Positions 38,101 through 45,765 of a stretch of DNA of 64,000 bases are shown in pieces; the stretch's first letter is position 1; every line of letters begins with the position of its first letter. A program made the translations under genes and the position numbers. The stretch lies in assembly GCF_007747655.1 (NCBI RefSeq), contig NZ_CP036274.1, positions 8,556,001-8,620,000 of the forward strand, read 5' to 3'. The notes beneath the pieces are model-generated. The model saw nothing but the letters and a program-made list of their open reading frames with translations. It was not told where the DNA came from and did not search any database. The DNA is from Anatilimnocola aggregata. Its GTDB lineage: Bacteria > Planctomycetota > Planctomycetia > Pirellulales > Pirellulaceae.

Positions 38101-41100
38101 AACCGCCGTAGTCGCGGGCATCGCCTTCATTCGCGGTCACATAATACGTTTGCCCAGCCACCGAATAGGCGCTAATGGCGTCAGGCTGATACATGCCAAA
38201 AACGGGCCAGTTGCGGATATTGATGGTGCCCGCGCTGAAGCCTGGGGCAAGATCGCGATCGCTTGCGTCGAAGCCGTTGCCAGGCAAGCTGTGATTCTTC
38301 AGGCCCAGCGAAACAATGTTGGTGAACGTGTTCGTAGTCAGGTTCAGTACCGCGAAGGCGTTATTTTCCTGCAGAGTTACAAATGCCTGCGTGCCATCTG
38401 GCGAGACGGCGATGTATTCCGGCTCGAAGTCGCGGCTCACACTGGTCGAGTCGGTTGGATCGGGAGTACTCGGGTCCGGTCCAAAGATGCGAACACCAGC
38501 GGCCTGCAGCGCGGCCTTCTGTCCATCGAACGCAGTGAAGTCGACAGTTATGGACGAACCTGAAGCAACGTTCGCAACCGTCAGCGGAGCGAAACCAGGG
38601 ACACTAAAGATCGTGACCGAACCGAGGGGATCGTTGTTGCCCACAAGGTAGCTATCCGGCTCTCCTTCGTTGGCTGACAAAACGCGCGTGCCGTCAGGCG
38701 AGAAGGTGAGCATGTCGGGCAGCGCACCGGCCGGCGCGGTATGCAGCAGGGCGAGTGTCGCCGCATTGAAGAATCGAATCGTGCCGTTTTTCTGCTTAAC
38801 GGTGTCTTCGACCGCTACCGCAACTAGGCCGTTACGTACTGCGACACTGTTTGGTGCGCCGCCGGTGATGGGAATGACACCGATTGGCGCGCCAGTCGTT
38901 CCATCGAAGACGGCGATGCCCGCGTTAGGATTGACTACGAAGACGCGATTGGTGACTGCATCGTAGGTGGGGATCTCCGCCCCAGTGCCGGCACTCGTCC
39001 ATTGCTTGGTCAGACGGTCAAAGCGCAGGTCTCCCGTTTGCAAGATGCCGGGGCTCGCACCGGGCGCTAAGGTGCCGCCGGCAAGCGTTACCGAACCAAT
39101 GATAATGCCGTTGCCGGGCTGCACGCCGCCGCCAAGTACGCCGCCTTTCACCAACACATTCCCGCCGAGCGTTCCATCGACGTTGAGCCTGCCTTCATTG
39201 ATTGTGGTGAGGCCGGTGAACATTGAACTCGCAGCTGAAAGCGTGATCGTTCCCGCTCCCACCTTCGTCAGCGGACCAGCGCCCGAAAGAACTCCGCTGA
39301 GCGTATGTGAGGCGGCAGCCGACGGAACATCAATGACGCCACCGCCGGCATTAATGCTGAATGGCTTGGCATAGGTCAGAGCCCCGGTACTGGTCAGCCT
39401 AAGGGTGCCCGCGGTCGTTGCCGTGCCAAGTGAACCGGCACTGGTGGTGATAATCGCCGCGTTCGTGGAAAGCACGCCTTCTTGGATATTTAAGCCGCCG
39501 GTGTTGTTGAGGGGAACGCCAGTGATTGTCACCGTGCCAGCGGTGGTCTTGTTGATGACTGCGTCACCTTGGATTACTGTTCCACCGTTGAGGGTGATTG
39601 TGCCAGACTCGAAGACGCTGGGGATGGAGCCGGCAATGTCGATGTATCCACTGCGGAGTTCGAGGGAGCCGCCACGCAGATTTAGACCGCCGAACACTTC
39701 ACTTTCTTCCCACAGAATCTGACCACCGGTGTTGGCGGTGATGTAGGTTGATTCCGGTAGATTTGGGTTTCCTACGCCATTGTTACCGAAAACGTATGTG
39801 CCACCATTGTTAGCGACGATGCTGGCAGCGTTGAAGTTGTGCGTGCCGCTGATGTTTTCGCTGCGCAGTGTGCCGCCGTCGTTGATGGTGGCAGTTCCCG
39901 TAAAGCCGCTGCTATTGCTGGACTGTCGAATGACGCCGCTGGTGACAAGAATGTCTCCAGCCCCGCTCAAGACATTTGTAACAACTACATTGTCGGTACG
40001 ATTGAATTCCAAGGTGCCCAAGATCGAGACTGCGCCCGTACCCAGCGATCCGGTTGTGCCGTTGTTGCCAATTCGCAGAGTTCCGGCGCTAATTACCGTC
40101 GTATTGTAAGAATTGGCATTCGTGAGGATCGCGATGCCTCCTGCGCCCTTCATCGTGACCGATCCACTTCCCGAGATCTCGTTGGATACGGTGAAAGTGT
40201 TGGAGAGATTGAGCCATAAGCCATTCGGCGCGGCAACATTCACGACAACCGGTCCCGAACCGAGCGTGCCGGTAGTGCCTCCATTGCCAACTTCAATTGC
40301 GCCGCCGGTGATGGTCGTCGAGCCTTGATAGTCGTTGGCTTGAGTAAGCGACAACAGACCTGCACCAAGCTTAGTCAAGCCACCAGCGCCAGTAATCGGG
40401 CCAGTTTGAGTGACCGTGTCATCACTATTGAGCATCAGGCTCGTGGTAGTGCTCGCGCCCGTTAGCACGAAGCCCGTACTGTCGTCGCGCAGACTGACGG
40501 TTCCCGCAGCGGGAATACTTATGCTGCTAAAGTTGTTTGTTGCGTTGGTAAGGGTGACCGTGCCGGTGCCAGCGTTGAGCGTTGTCAGGCCAGCAACAGT
40601 TACAGGCTGTGTCTGGCCGATCGTTTCAGCAGTGAGTGTCAGCGCATCGGTAATCGATAAAGCTGCGGCATTGAGATTGATGGTGTCATCGCCGCCATCG
40701 CCAGCAATGATTAGGTCCGTGTTTGCATTCAGCACGAGGGAGTTGATCGTGAGTGTTTGATTATTCGCACCCAAGTTGATCGTCAGCGCGCCACCGGCAG
40801 TGGGAACGGCGAACGATGTGCTTTCAAAGGTCGAGGTTGCGCTTTGCAACTGTGCCTGACCGCCACCCAAATCGCTGAGCGTAATTCCTACATCGGCAGT
40901 GCCGGGCAAGTTAAAGGTAACGTTGGCTGCTGTGCCGGAATTCGAAATGGGCTCTAAGCCGGAGTATGTGATTGTGCCGAAGTTCTGCAAAACAATATTG
41001 CCCGAACTGGCAGTGGTGTGGTTGTAAACCACATCACCCTGATCTTCGCCAACAATCGCCAACTGGTCACCGGTACCCGTCGTCGGATCGCCACCGTCAA

Positions 41101-42520
41101 AGCTCAGGCCGGCAGCGGGGATGAAATCTCCGCCAGTCAAATCCAAAGTGACAAGATCGTTGCCGGCCTGCGTGGTGATTTGGATGCTACCGGTAATCGC
41201 ACTCAGAGGAACACTGACCGAAAACGGGGTCAGCTGCGTCGCGCCGGCTCCCGCATCGAGCGAATTGTTCGGATCGCTAATGATGAGATCTGTGCCTGAT
41301 ACAACAAACGTCAGGTTGTCATTCGAGTTGGCACCATCAACGTCATTCACTAGCAAATTGCCCGAACCATCGATGGAGACATCGCCTGAGCCCGTGATTG
41401 GAATGAATACGAAGGAAGCGACTAGTTCGGTGGCGTTAATGTTTTGCAGGGCGGGCGGCGTCGTACTGTCATTCAAGTCACGGGTCTCAATAATCCATTT
41501 GTCCCCGCTCGCACCATACGACACGATGTTGTCAACGTTGCCTGCCCCTCCACCGGCACCTGTAAGAAGTAGCACTCCCTTATCGAAACTGAAACCTGGT
41601 ATGGAGAGTTCATAGGTGCCCGCAGCGGCCAGTTTCGTGATGCTGAAGCCATTGCTGCTCACATCGGCCTCAACGGTGCCGTTGCCGGTAAATCGGCCAA
41701 AGAACATATTGTCCGTCAGTTGAGAATTCTTTGGAATGAAAACAAAGGCCAAACCGTCCCGCTCGTAGCTAGTGCCGTTTGTGCCATTGTCGTGCTGATA
41801 GATCGTGAACGATCCATCGGTATTGTTAGGTGCTGTTAGAACGAAATTGTCTTCGTTGACTCCGCTGACGGCGATCAAGACTCCGTCAGTTCGCGAATCC
41901 TTTCCGGGAATCGTTAATTTGTAAGTACCGTCTGCGTTGTCGACGAACTGCGTTCCGAAGTTGATCCCCGGAGAAGCTGTAAAGGTATCGATAGGACCAT
42001 CATCTCCGTCTGCGAATCCAGCCGTCCAGCCCACAGAATAAGGGAAGTATCCAGCAGCTACATTGATGTTCCATTCTGTTCCACCAGGGGATTCCGCTAC
42101 GGGGATAAAGTATCCTCCGGTCACACCATCGCGCGCGACTGCCGCCGTAGCAAACTCTGCCGCTTCCGGTGGTACAGACAGTGGATGAGCTCGATTCAGT
42201 TCCCGCACATTCGAGATTAAAACTCCACCAGAAATATCGTCTGCGAGGCTAGGGCCAATCTGCACGAAGTAGTCACCCCGGTTCGAGCCACTTCGGACGG
42301 CGAACCCGTTGGCGGCAAGTGGAGCAGTCACGGTAACCGCAGCCGTGGAATTAGCGGTAGTGTTCTGCACGACCTGCAAATTGGCCGCCGGAATGTCGGT
42401 AATCGCCATCACCCGGCGAGCTTCGAGCGGTTCGAAAAACATGCGGCGGGGAGAGGCGGTTTTCGATTTCAAGCTGCGGCGGCGCGGAGCGGTAGCTACG
42501 ACAGGGTGCTTGTTTGGCAT
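32153..42520 (-). CDS. Giant secreted mosaic protein with choice-of-anchor I propeller and RTX-type repeats
   Basis: 3455 residues in one uninterrupted frame. The basic N-terminus carries 'FFEPLEARRVMA' (28-39), the LEPR-XLL-type motif of planctomycete exported giants. Then: a repeated beta domain (about 60-380); autotransporter-associated strand repeats ('GGLTKLGAGLLSLTQANDYQ' near 700, 'GPLTKVGAGTITLSAAS' near 1090); a choice-of-anchor I esterase/phytase-like propeller (about 1160-1680; 'SPDGTRVLSANEGEPDSY', 'GPEPEAVTLGVVGGRTLAFV'); at least three imperfect repeats of about 85-100 residues near 2130-2400 ('LAANVTGTLNYTDLDALTIG'); and calcium-binding RTX-type nonapeptides (about 3177-3353; 'GNDLLSGGDGNDWL'). 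Likely a cell-surface or released adhesin. No dedicated type I exporter is adjacent. Confidence 0.9.
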   Translation of the reverse strand: MPNKHPVVATAPRRRSLKSKTASPRRMFFEPLEARRVMAITDIPAANLQVVQNTTANSTAAVTVTAPLAANGFAVRSGSNRGDYFVQIGPSLADDISGGVLISNVRELNRAHPLSVPPEAAEFATAAVARDGVTGGYFIPVAESPGGTEWNINVAAGYFPYSVGWTAGFADGDDGPIDTFTASPGINFGTQFVDNADGTYKLTIPGKDSRTDGVLIAVSGVNEDNFVLTAPNNTDGSFTIYQHDNGTNGTSYERDGLAFVFIPKNSQLTDNMFFGRFTGNGTVEADVSSNGFSITKLAAAGTYELSIPGFSFDKGVLLLTGAGGGAGNVDNIVSYGASGDKWIIETRDLNDSTTPPALQNINATELVASFVFIPITGSGDVSIDGSGNLLVNDVDGANSNDNLTFVVSGTDLIISDPNNSLDAGAGATQLTPFSVSVPLSAITGSIQITTQAGNDLVTLDLTGGDFIPAAGLSFDGGDPTTGTGDQLAIVGEDQGDVVYNHTTASSGNIVLQNFGTITYSGLEPISNSGTAANVTFNLPGTADVGITLSDLGGGQAQLQSATSTFESTSFAVPTAGGALTINLGANNQTLTINSLVLNANTDLIIAGDGGDDTINLNAAALSITDALTLTAETIGQTQPVTVAGLTTLNAGTGTVTLTNATNNFSSISIPAAGTVSLRDDSTGFVLTGASTTTSLMLNSDDTVTQTGPITGAGGLTKLGAGLLSLTQANDYQGSTTITGGAIEVGNGGTTGTLGSGPVVVNVAAPNGLWLNLSNTFTVSNEISGSGSVTMKGAGGIAILTNANSYNTTVISAGTLRIGNNGTTGSLGTGAVSILGTLEFNRTDNVVVTNVLSGAGDILVTSGVIRQSSNSSGFTGTATINDGGTLRSENISGTHNFNAASIVANNGGTYVFGNNGVGNPNLPESTYITANTGGQILWEESEVFGGLNLRGGSLELRSGYIDIAGSIPSVFESGTITLNGGTVIQGDAVINKTTAGTVTITGVPLNNTGGLNIQEGVLSTNAAIITTSAGSLGTATTAGTLRLTSTGALTYAKPFSINAGGGVIDVPSAAASHTLSGVLSGAGPLTKVGAGTITLSAASSMFTGLTTINEGRLNVDGTLGGNVLVKGGVLGGGVQPGNGIIIGSVTLAGGTLAPGASPGILQTGDLRFDRLTKQWTSAGTGAEIPTYDAVTNRVFVVNPNAGIAVFDGTTGAPIGVIPITGGAPNSVAVRNGLVAVAVEDTVKQKNGTIRFFNAATLALLHTAPAGALPDMLTFSPDGTRVLSANEGEPDSYLVGNNDPLGSVTIFSVPGFAPLTVANVASGSSITVDFTAFDGQKAALQAAGVRIFGPDPSTPDPTDSTSVSRDFEPEYIAVSPDGTQAFVTLQENNAFAVLNLTTNTFTNIVSLGLKNHSLPGNGFDASDRDLAPGFSAGTINIRNWPVFGMYQPDAISAYSVAGQTYYVTANEGDARDYGGFVEEIRVGNGGYGLDTAVFPNASTLKLNQNLGRLTVSSATGNLDGDAAYERIDLFGARSFSIWDASGALVWDSGDQLERITAQLIPTLFNSNQDSSPGSFDTRSDNKGPEPEAVTLGVVGGRTLAFVGLERTGGLAVFDITDPLKPVYVDYMAGGTDFAPEGITFIPAAASPFGLPGVVVANELSNTTSWFSVVQNTAQFEINGLTPGTQHDQTQVTGVVDLGGAELQVIGSFVPNPGTLQQIVLITNNGADPVVGTFDQLPEGSAVTLNGQSLFISYAGGDGNDVVLSSQPLLAGTHLADTFVVTGDGTTFTVTRTNTNGTITANFVSPIPALNVLGAGGDDILIVQYSDVSPDPIPSGGIVYDGGTQANDPLVTPNQPPFNPPQTFGDVLVVEDTRLVRTLSTTYTPSATTFGSGVVTVAGATGGTITFADLEPVDISGMAVATLATPAASTNDALTITNGKDSATGTIDALVVTGTTGLTATLIESGHFFNNDLLVIDTTANDGDDSVIVTSADNLHANARLQIETGTGTDFVRVDGNVRFTGDALAATVDIEIDSQSIILNGGTLTVTDVTGSVDLDANLGAITSPGAATTDVVATSLVATANAGIGTLADRLLTNVANLSAVVTTTGNIFITETNGVEISAGGLISGSGNISLSAGGAVTQTGAITTTGGLELLGAGSFTLNNAANNVGTLAANTTDTIDYTDSTGLIVGTVNTVGITSTADVALHSAGLTISQPVATGAGDFRIDSSAAVTQTAAITATGLQLTGAGPFTLNNPSNDVTTIAANVTGTISYTDVNALTVGTVDVLGNSVSGITSSGNDVRLSTLGGNLLLDDDVALGAGDLTLAVIGTVTQIAGDDITAGGLELLVTGNVTLTNAANNVATLAANVTGTLNYTDLDALTIGTVTGSGTSSVNATGDIVLSTGDAGATDNLTLPVTFNITSSGGSVTLNAGDDALLNGDVTAATQVTVNVDAGDGESNGVGEVAPGSGGTVTINGVITVNGGAGTTFLNGGDDYDTFDFDPQTTTSFSVNGNAPHGTADGDRLVITVPALTVQTVSDVGSGGFSFAPTANPALDPVTYVSIEEQDVTGGPLNLLIDLTPVYNGVNNQLTMQRVGADLVINRLGTGPVTGNFYTGTLATINSLEIRGGGQNDSVEVFDTGTGLPDFVGTVPGVTNNPNVVGTPEFLFTGGAGTDVLTFNLGLASTAQVYGIGSGSGTAANDGEISTTNPANTLITYFTSVSEVNRAGFNATAGGLQILGDLSGNTINTTDNGGGETRVQPTGYTPFDFSGDNFSSFEVYGLRGSDTLTLTSFGSGQTNNPTIVLDGSNPTGFGGPTDDGLADTLRVLSTSSNTGLVTLLGGLGSDQFFLAGPGLTVDDIAGPVVVDGEDANLANNNDQLFIIDSGDTTADPNVLIAAAGGMNADYAVTGINASGVTFRNIDSFDYTGTQGGDTIDGRFTPTNVPHDLNTVALRGFDGDDQFLLFTSNQWGGVTPVTELPFTRVASGVGTISLYGNDGEDIFGETPAPVIGNTGAMHVGLAVPATTRLIRPTTAATAGGSTIFIDGGDPVPALNQAGDTVGDVLNLDVTDVPKNTAMIVGAGSSGNVLSANTAPFSWVSIEDLNLVDNGKLTGVQIGDVFGRGTTGNDLMQISANATAALPHQVRVRIGGAIMNYNVPGKAVLYGGNGVDTMSQTTAKIPAVFYGEAGNDSLAGGSNNDWLVGGDGNDQITGGEGQNVIWGDNAPTNPGDPTPQDFQGPNDGNDSISSGNGADVIYAGGGHDVVNSGGGNDYIHAGAGNDSVDAGAGDDRVYGYSGNDTLQGNSGNDLLSGGDGNDWLLGHSGNNVLIGGTGSDTLSGGDGNDLLITGGLGGEENSTWTSAPNTMTYAANTYSDPMDNDAALLALLTAWQLNSNAAAPPPEVLALLPIIAPDGSDDDAWGGNGSDLFSWDAADMADESLTAPGPNDFNNPATGPDVRLI

Positions 42521-42784
42521 CGTATGGTTCGCAGTGGGGAGTTTGTGCGCAGCGGTAGCGCAGGGATACTAGGCCGCTGATGGAGGAGAGAGCCCGATCA
42601 GCGATAAAGAAGGAACAACTCAGTCAAGCGACCTGAGCGGTAAGGTTGTGCTAAACAGCCTAGTCGCGCTGGCTTATTTCACAATCCGCAACGCGCTAAT
42701 CTTCTGTGAAGATTCCGCGAAGGCGTTTTCGGCCACAGAGATGCTACGCGAAAGACAAGTGACTGGATCATGTGCGCGAGAGTT

Positions 42785-44254
42785 CTACTTCTTTGGTGGT
42801 TGCACTTCCGCAGCCATTTTCAGCAGTTCTTCCGTGAGTTTGTCGGAGGCAGTTGGTTCAAGGCGGTTGGTACCAATCCAGGTTTCGTATCCACCAAGGC
42901 GATGTTGGCGAGGCGTAGGAAGGTAGCCGAGATAGCCATGGGCGAGTGAGACCAAAAATGAATTCGCAAATGGATTGCGTGCTTTGAACTCCAGGCCAAT
43001 CTCGCAGAAGACTTCGCAAGGCATGGTGCCGATGCAGACATCTCCGATGCGAAACAGCTGAACTGGAACCGTGGTCGTTTCAGGATAGGCAGCCAAACGC
43101 ATGGCTCGCTCGGCATAAATGAACGACAAATCAGATTTACTCTTCGGCCCTGCTGCGATGGTCTCCGTTGCCCATTTTTTCTGCTCGTCGGTCGGCTTGC
43201 GCCAGGTGATGGTAGGTTCGCGATAGGCGGCGGCCAGGCTGACGTGGTCCTGATACTTCAACTCCTTCATTGCCGTGTGAATCTTGGTCGCGACATCCTC
43301 AGCCACATAGCGAATTTGCTCATAGGGTTCTTTACGGCCGCGCGGTTTCACGAAGTTGTTGTTGTTAATGTCGCCGCTGGTTCCGTTGGCAAGAACGGCC
43401 ACGAAGGGAGGAACATCAAGAGCCTGATTGCTCGTCTGCTCCGGCTTTTGATCGGCCGCGAGCAACTGCTTCAAGTGTTCGCAGCAGACTCCGTAGTAGT
43501 CGGCCGAAATGTGTTCCTTGCCGACACCCCCTACATAGTGCAGCGAGTACGTTGCGAAAACTGAAATCGGTCGACCATTTGGTTCACGAACCGAAACGAA
43601 TGATACAGTCGGATCGGTGGGACCCGCGGGCTCGATTAAATTCGGACTTCCGCCGGGCGGATTCATCTTCACAGCTTCGACTTCGCCGAATGGATTTACC
43701 GGCGCAGTTCCTGGCTTCATGTGCCAGCGGCGATTAAAGACATGCTCAGGAACGTCGACTTTGCTAAAGGCAATCTGCGCTGGTCGGCAGTTGTTGAGCG
43801 CGCGAGCCACACCGTCGGCAATTCGCTGAGCGACAAACGCTTGATACTCATCGACGGTCTGATCGTGCTGCAAGCGATTCTTGCCGAGAGCACTGCTGGC
43901 CGAATGCGTGTGCGTCGCACTAATCAGAACCTGTTCGCGCGGAATCCCCGACTTCTCGGCGATCAACTTGCGAGCTTCATCGCTCACCACTCGATGGATG
44001 CCCAGCAAGTCGCAAACGACTATCGCCAACTTCGTCTTGCCGTCATCCAGTACCAGGCAGCGAGCATTCAGTTCGTCGTGAATGTGTTTCGACGGATACG
44101 GCACGAAGCCGCCGACAATTTCCAATCCCAGCGGAGGGGTAATGTTGCTGGTCGCAGCCCCCGCTTGAAAAACTTCAGCTCCCCATAGCGGGCTGCTAAT
44201 GAGAGCGCAAATCAGACCGACTGCAAATGAAGCGGGCTTTAGGGCGGGCAGCAT
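42785..44254 (-). CDS. Neutral ceramidase-like secreted protein
   Basis: 489 residues with signal peptide (about 1-25, 'SSPLWGA'). 'FQAGAATSNITPPLGLEIVGG', 'LVLDDGKTKLAIVVCDLLGI', 'LISATHTHSASSAL', 'SLHYVGGVGKEHISADYYGV' and 'VLANGTSGDINNNNF' match the neutral/alkaline non-lysosomal ceramidase N-terminal domain. The HTH metal pair ('THTHS') and 'NGTSGD' are conserved in that family. Planctomycetes encode many such proteins, and the true substrate may not be ceramide. Divergent from the next gene. Confidence 0.87.
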   Translation of the reverse strand: MLPALKPASFAVGLICALISSPLWGAEVFQAGAATSNITPPLGLEIVGGFVPYPSKHIHDELNARCLVLDDGKTKLAIVVCDLLGIHRVVSDEARKLIAEKSGIPREQVLISATHTHSASSALGKNRLQHDQTVDEYQAFVAQRIADGVARALNNCRPAQIAFSKVDVPEHVFNRRWHMKPGTAPVNPFGEVEAVKMNPPGGSPNLIEPAGPTDPTVSFVSVREPNGRPISVFATYSLHYVGGVGKEHISADYYGVCCEHLKQLLAADQKPEQTSNQALDVPPFVAVLANGTSGDINNNNFVKPRGRKEPYEQIRYVAEDVATKIHTAMKELKYQDHVSLAAAYREPTITWRKPTDEQKKWATETIAAGPKSKSDLSFIYAERAMRLAAYPETTTVPVQLFRIGDVCIGTMPCEVFCEIGLEFKARNPFANSFLVSLAHGYLGYLPTPRQHRLGGYETWIGTNRLEPTASDKLTEELLKMAAEVQPPKK

Positions 44255-44383
44255 GGTGAGAATCTCGCAAGCGGAAGGGGCGATGCCGTGATACTCCCAA
44301 ATCGTGCCGCAGATTGCCAGCGAAATTTGTGACGGTTACGATGCGCCCGTTTCCCCGCCTTCCCGCCTGCCAGGATGAACGCC

Positions 44384-45652
44384 ATGCGCTGCACCCGCCG
44401 AGTTGCCCTTGGATCGATCGCTGCCACTCTTGCCTGCGGTTCTTTGCCCCTCAGCGCGATGAATACGCCGCGCAAGCGATTGGCCGTTATCACCACAGTC
44501 TGGCGCGATCGCTCGCACGCCTGGCATATGGCAGAGCGTTTTCTGCACGGCTATCCGCGGCAAGGAGCCTGGCATCGCCCACCCATTGATGTGGTCAGCG
44601 CCTATGTCGACCAGCAGCCGGCCGGTGATCTCAGTCCGCAACGAGCCAAGGAATTTGGCTTTCAGATCTACCCCACGATTGCGGATGCGCTGCAATGTGG
44701 TGGCAAGGATCTCGCTGTGGATGCCGTACTGATAATCGGTGAACACGGCACCTATGAAAAAAGTGAGTACGGCCAAACGAAGTACCCGCGCTACGAATTC
44801 TTCAAGCAGGTAGTCGAGGTGTTTCGACGATCGGGGCGAGTGGTACCGGTCTTCAATGACAAACACCTATCGTGGAACTGGGACTGGGCTAAGGAGATGT
44901 ATGACGTGGCGAGCGAACTGAAGATTCCTTTCGCTGCCGGGTCTTCGCTGCCTGTTACCTGGCGAATGCCTGCAATCGACCTCCCGCACAACGCCGAGGC
45001 TGAAGAACTCTTGTGCGTGGCGATGGGAAGCGTCGACAGTTATGACTTTCACGCGTTGGAAGTCATTCAGTGCCTGGCAGAACGACGTCGCGGCGGTGAA
45101 ACGGGAGTTGCTGCCGTACAAGCCCTGCGCGGGGAGGCTGTTTGGCAGGCAATGGCGGCCAAGGATTGGACAGCGGGAGGTTGGGATCCAAGACTGTTCG
45201 AAGCTTGTTTGTCGAGAAGTCAAACCCTCGCCCAGCCGCCCACCTTTAGCCATCGATATCCCACCCCAGCCCAAATTCGCGAGTGGGTCAAACAGCCGGT
45301 GGCTTATCGCATTGAGTATCGCGATGGCACGAAGGCCACGATGCTCCTGCTCAACGGTCTGGTTAATGACTTTACAGCAGCCGTGCGGCTCAAGGGCGAG
45401 AAGCAACCATTCTCAACCCTGTTCTATTTGCCGCCGACGCCGAACGTAACTTATTCTGCTTCGCTAATGTCCAAAGCAGAAGAAACATTCCTCACCGGCC
45501 AAGCGCCGTGTCCACTCGAGCGAACCCTGCTAACAACCGGCCTGGTCGAAGCTGGCGTTCGCTCACTGGGCAAAGATCAGGTTCGACTTGAGACGCCCCA
45601 TCTCGCCATTCGCTATCAAAGCCCAACCCGAAGCTCGTTCTTAAGCGACTAG
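44384..45652 (+). CDS. Exported hypothetical protein
   Basis: 422 residues from ATG 44384 (ATG 44375 also possible; AGGATGA just before 44384 favours the latter start). The N-terminus 'RCTRRVALGSIAATLACGS' is a Tat-like or Sec signal. The mature part includes 'RLAVITTVWRDRSHAWHMAE', 'LAVDAVLIIGEHGTYEKSEYGQ' and 'RSGRVVPVFNDKHLSWNWDW', with a late 'RIEYRDGTKATMLLLNGLVND'. I recognise the style of a planctomycete exported protein, but I cannot name a domain. It is the first gene of a co-directional set with the DUF1549 gene. Confidence 0.7.
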   Translation: MRCTRRVALGSIAATLACGSLPLSAMNTPRKRLAVITTVWRDRSHAWHMAERFLHGYPRQGAWHRPPIDVVSAYVDQQPAGDLSPQRAKEFGFQIYPTIADALQCGGKDLAVDAVLIIGEHGTYEKSEYGQTKYPRYEFFKQVVEVFRRSGRVVPVFNDKHLSWNWDWAKEMYDVASELKIPFAAGSSLPVTWRMPAIDLPHNAEAEELLCVAMGSVDSYDFHALEVIQCLAERRRGGETGVAAVQALRGEAVWQAMAAKDWTAGGWDPRLFEACLSRSQTLAQPPTFSHRYPTPAQIREWVKQPVAYRIEYRDGTKATMLLLNGLVNDFTAAVRLKGEKQPFSTLFYLPPTPNVTYSASLMSKAEETFLTGQAPCPLERTLLTTGLVEAGVRSLGKDQVRLETPHLAIRYQSPTRSSFLSD

Positions 45653-45765
45653 TTGGCCCGACGAAGCCAGCGATTCTGGTTGGATTGCGGGCGGGCGACC
45701 TGCTACAAGGTGGGTTACAAACTGCGATTGCGGCAGACCAAGCCTTGCTAGTTGTTTGAGCCGAC

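Noticed and set aside
32570-41615. Many long plus-strand frames opposite the giant gene, up to 301 codons
   Set aside because: They are a product of the repetitive, GC-rich coding of the minus-strand gene; their translations are low-complexity and lack any start signal or domain.
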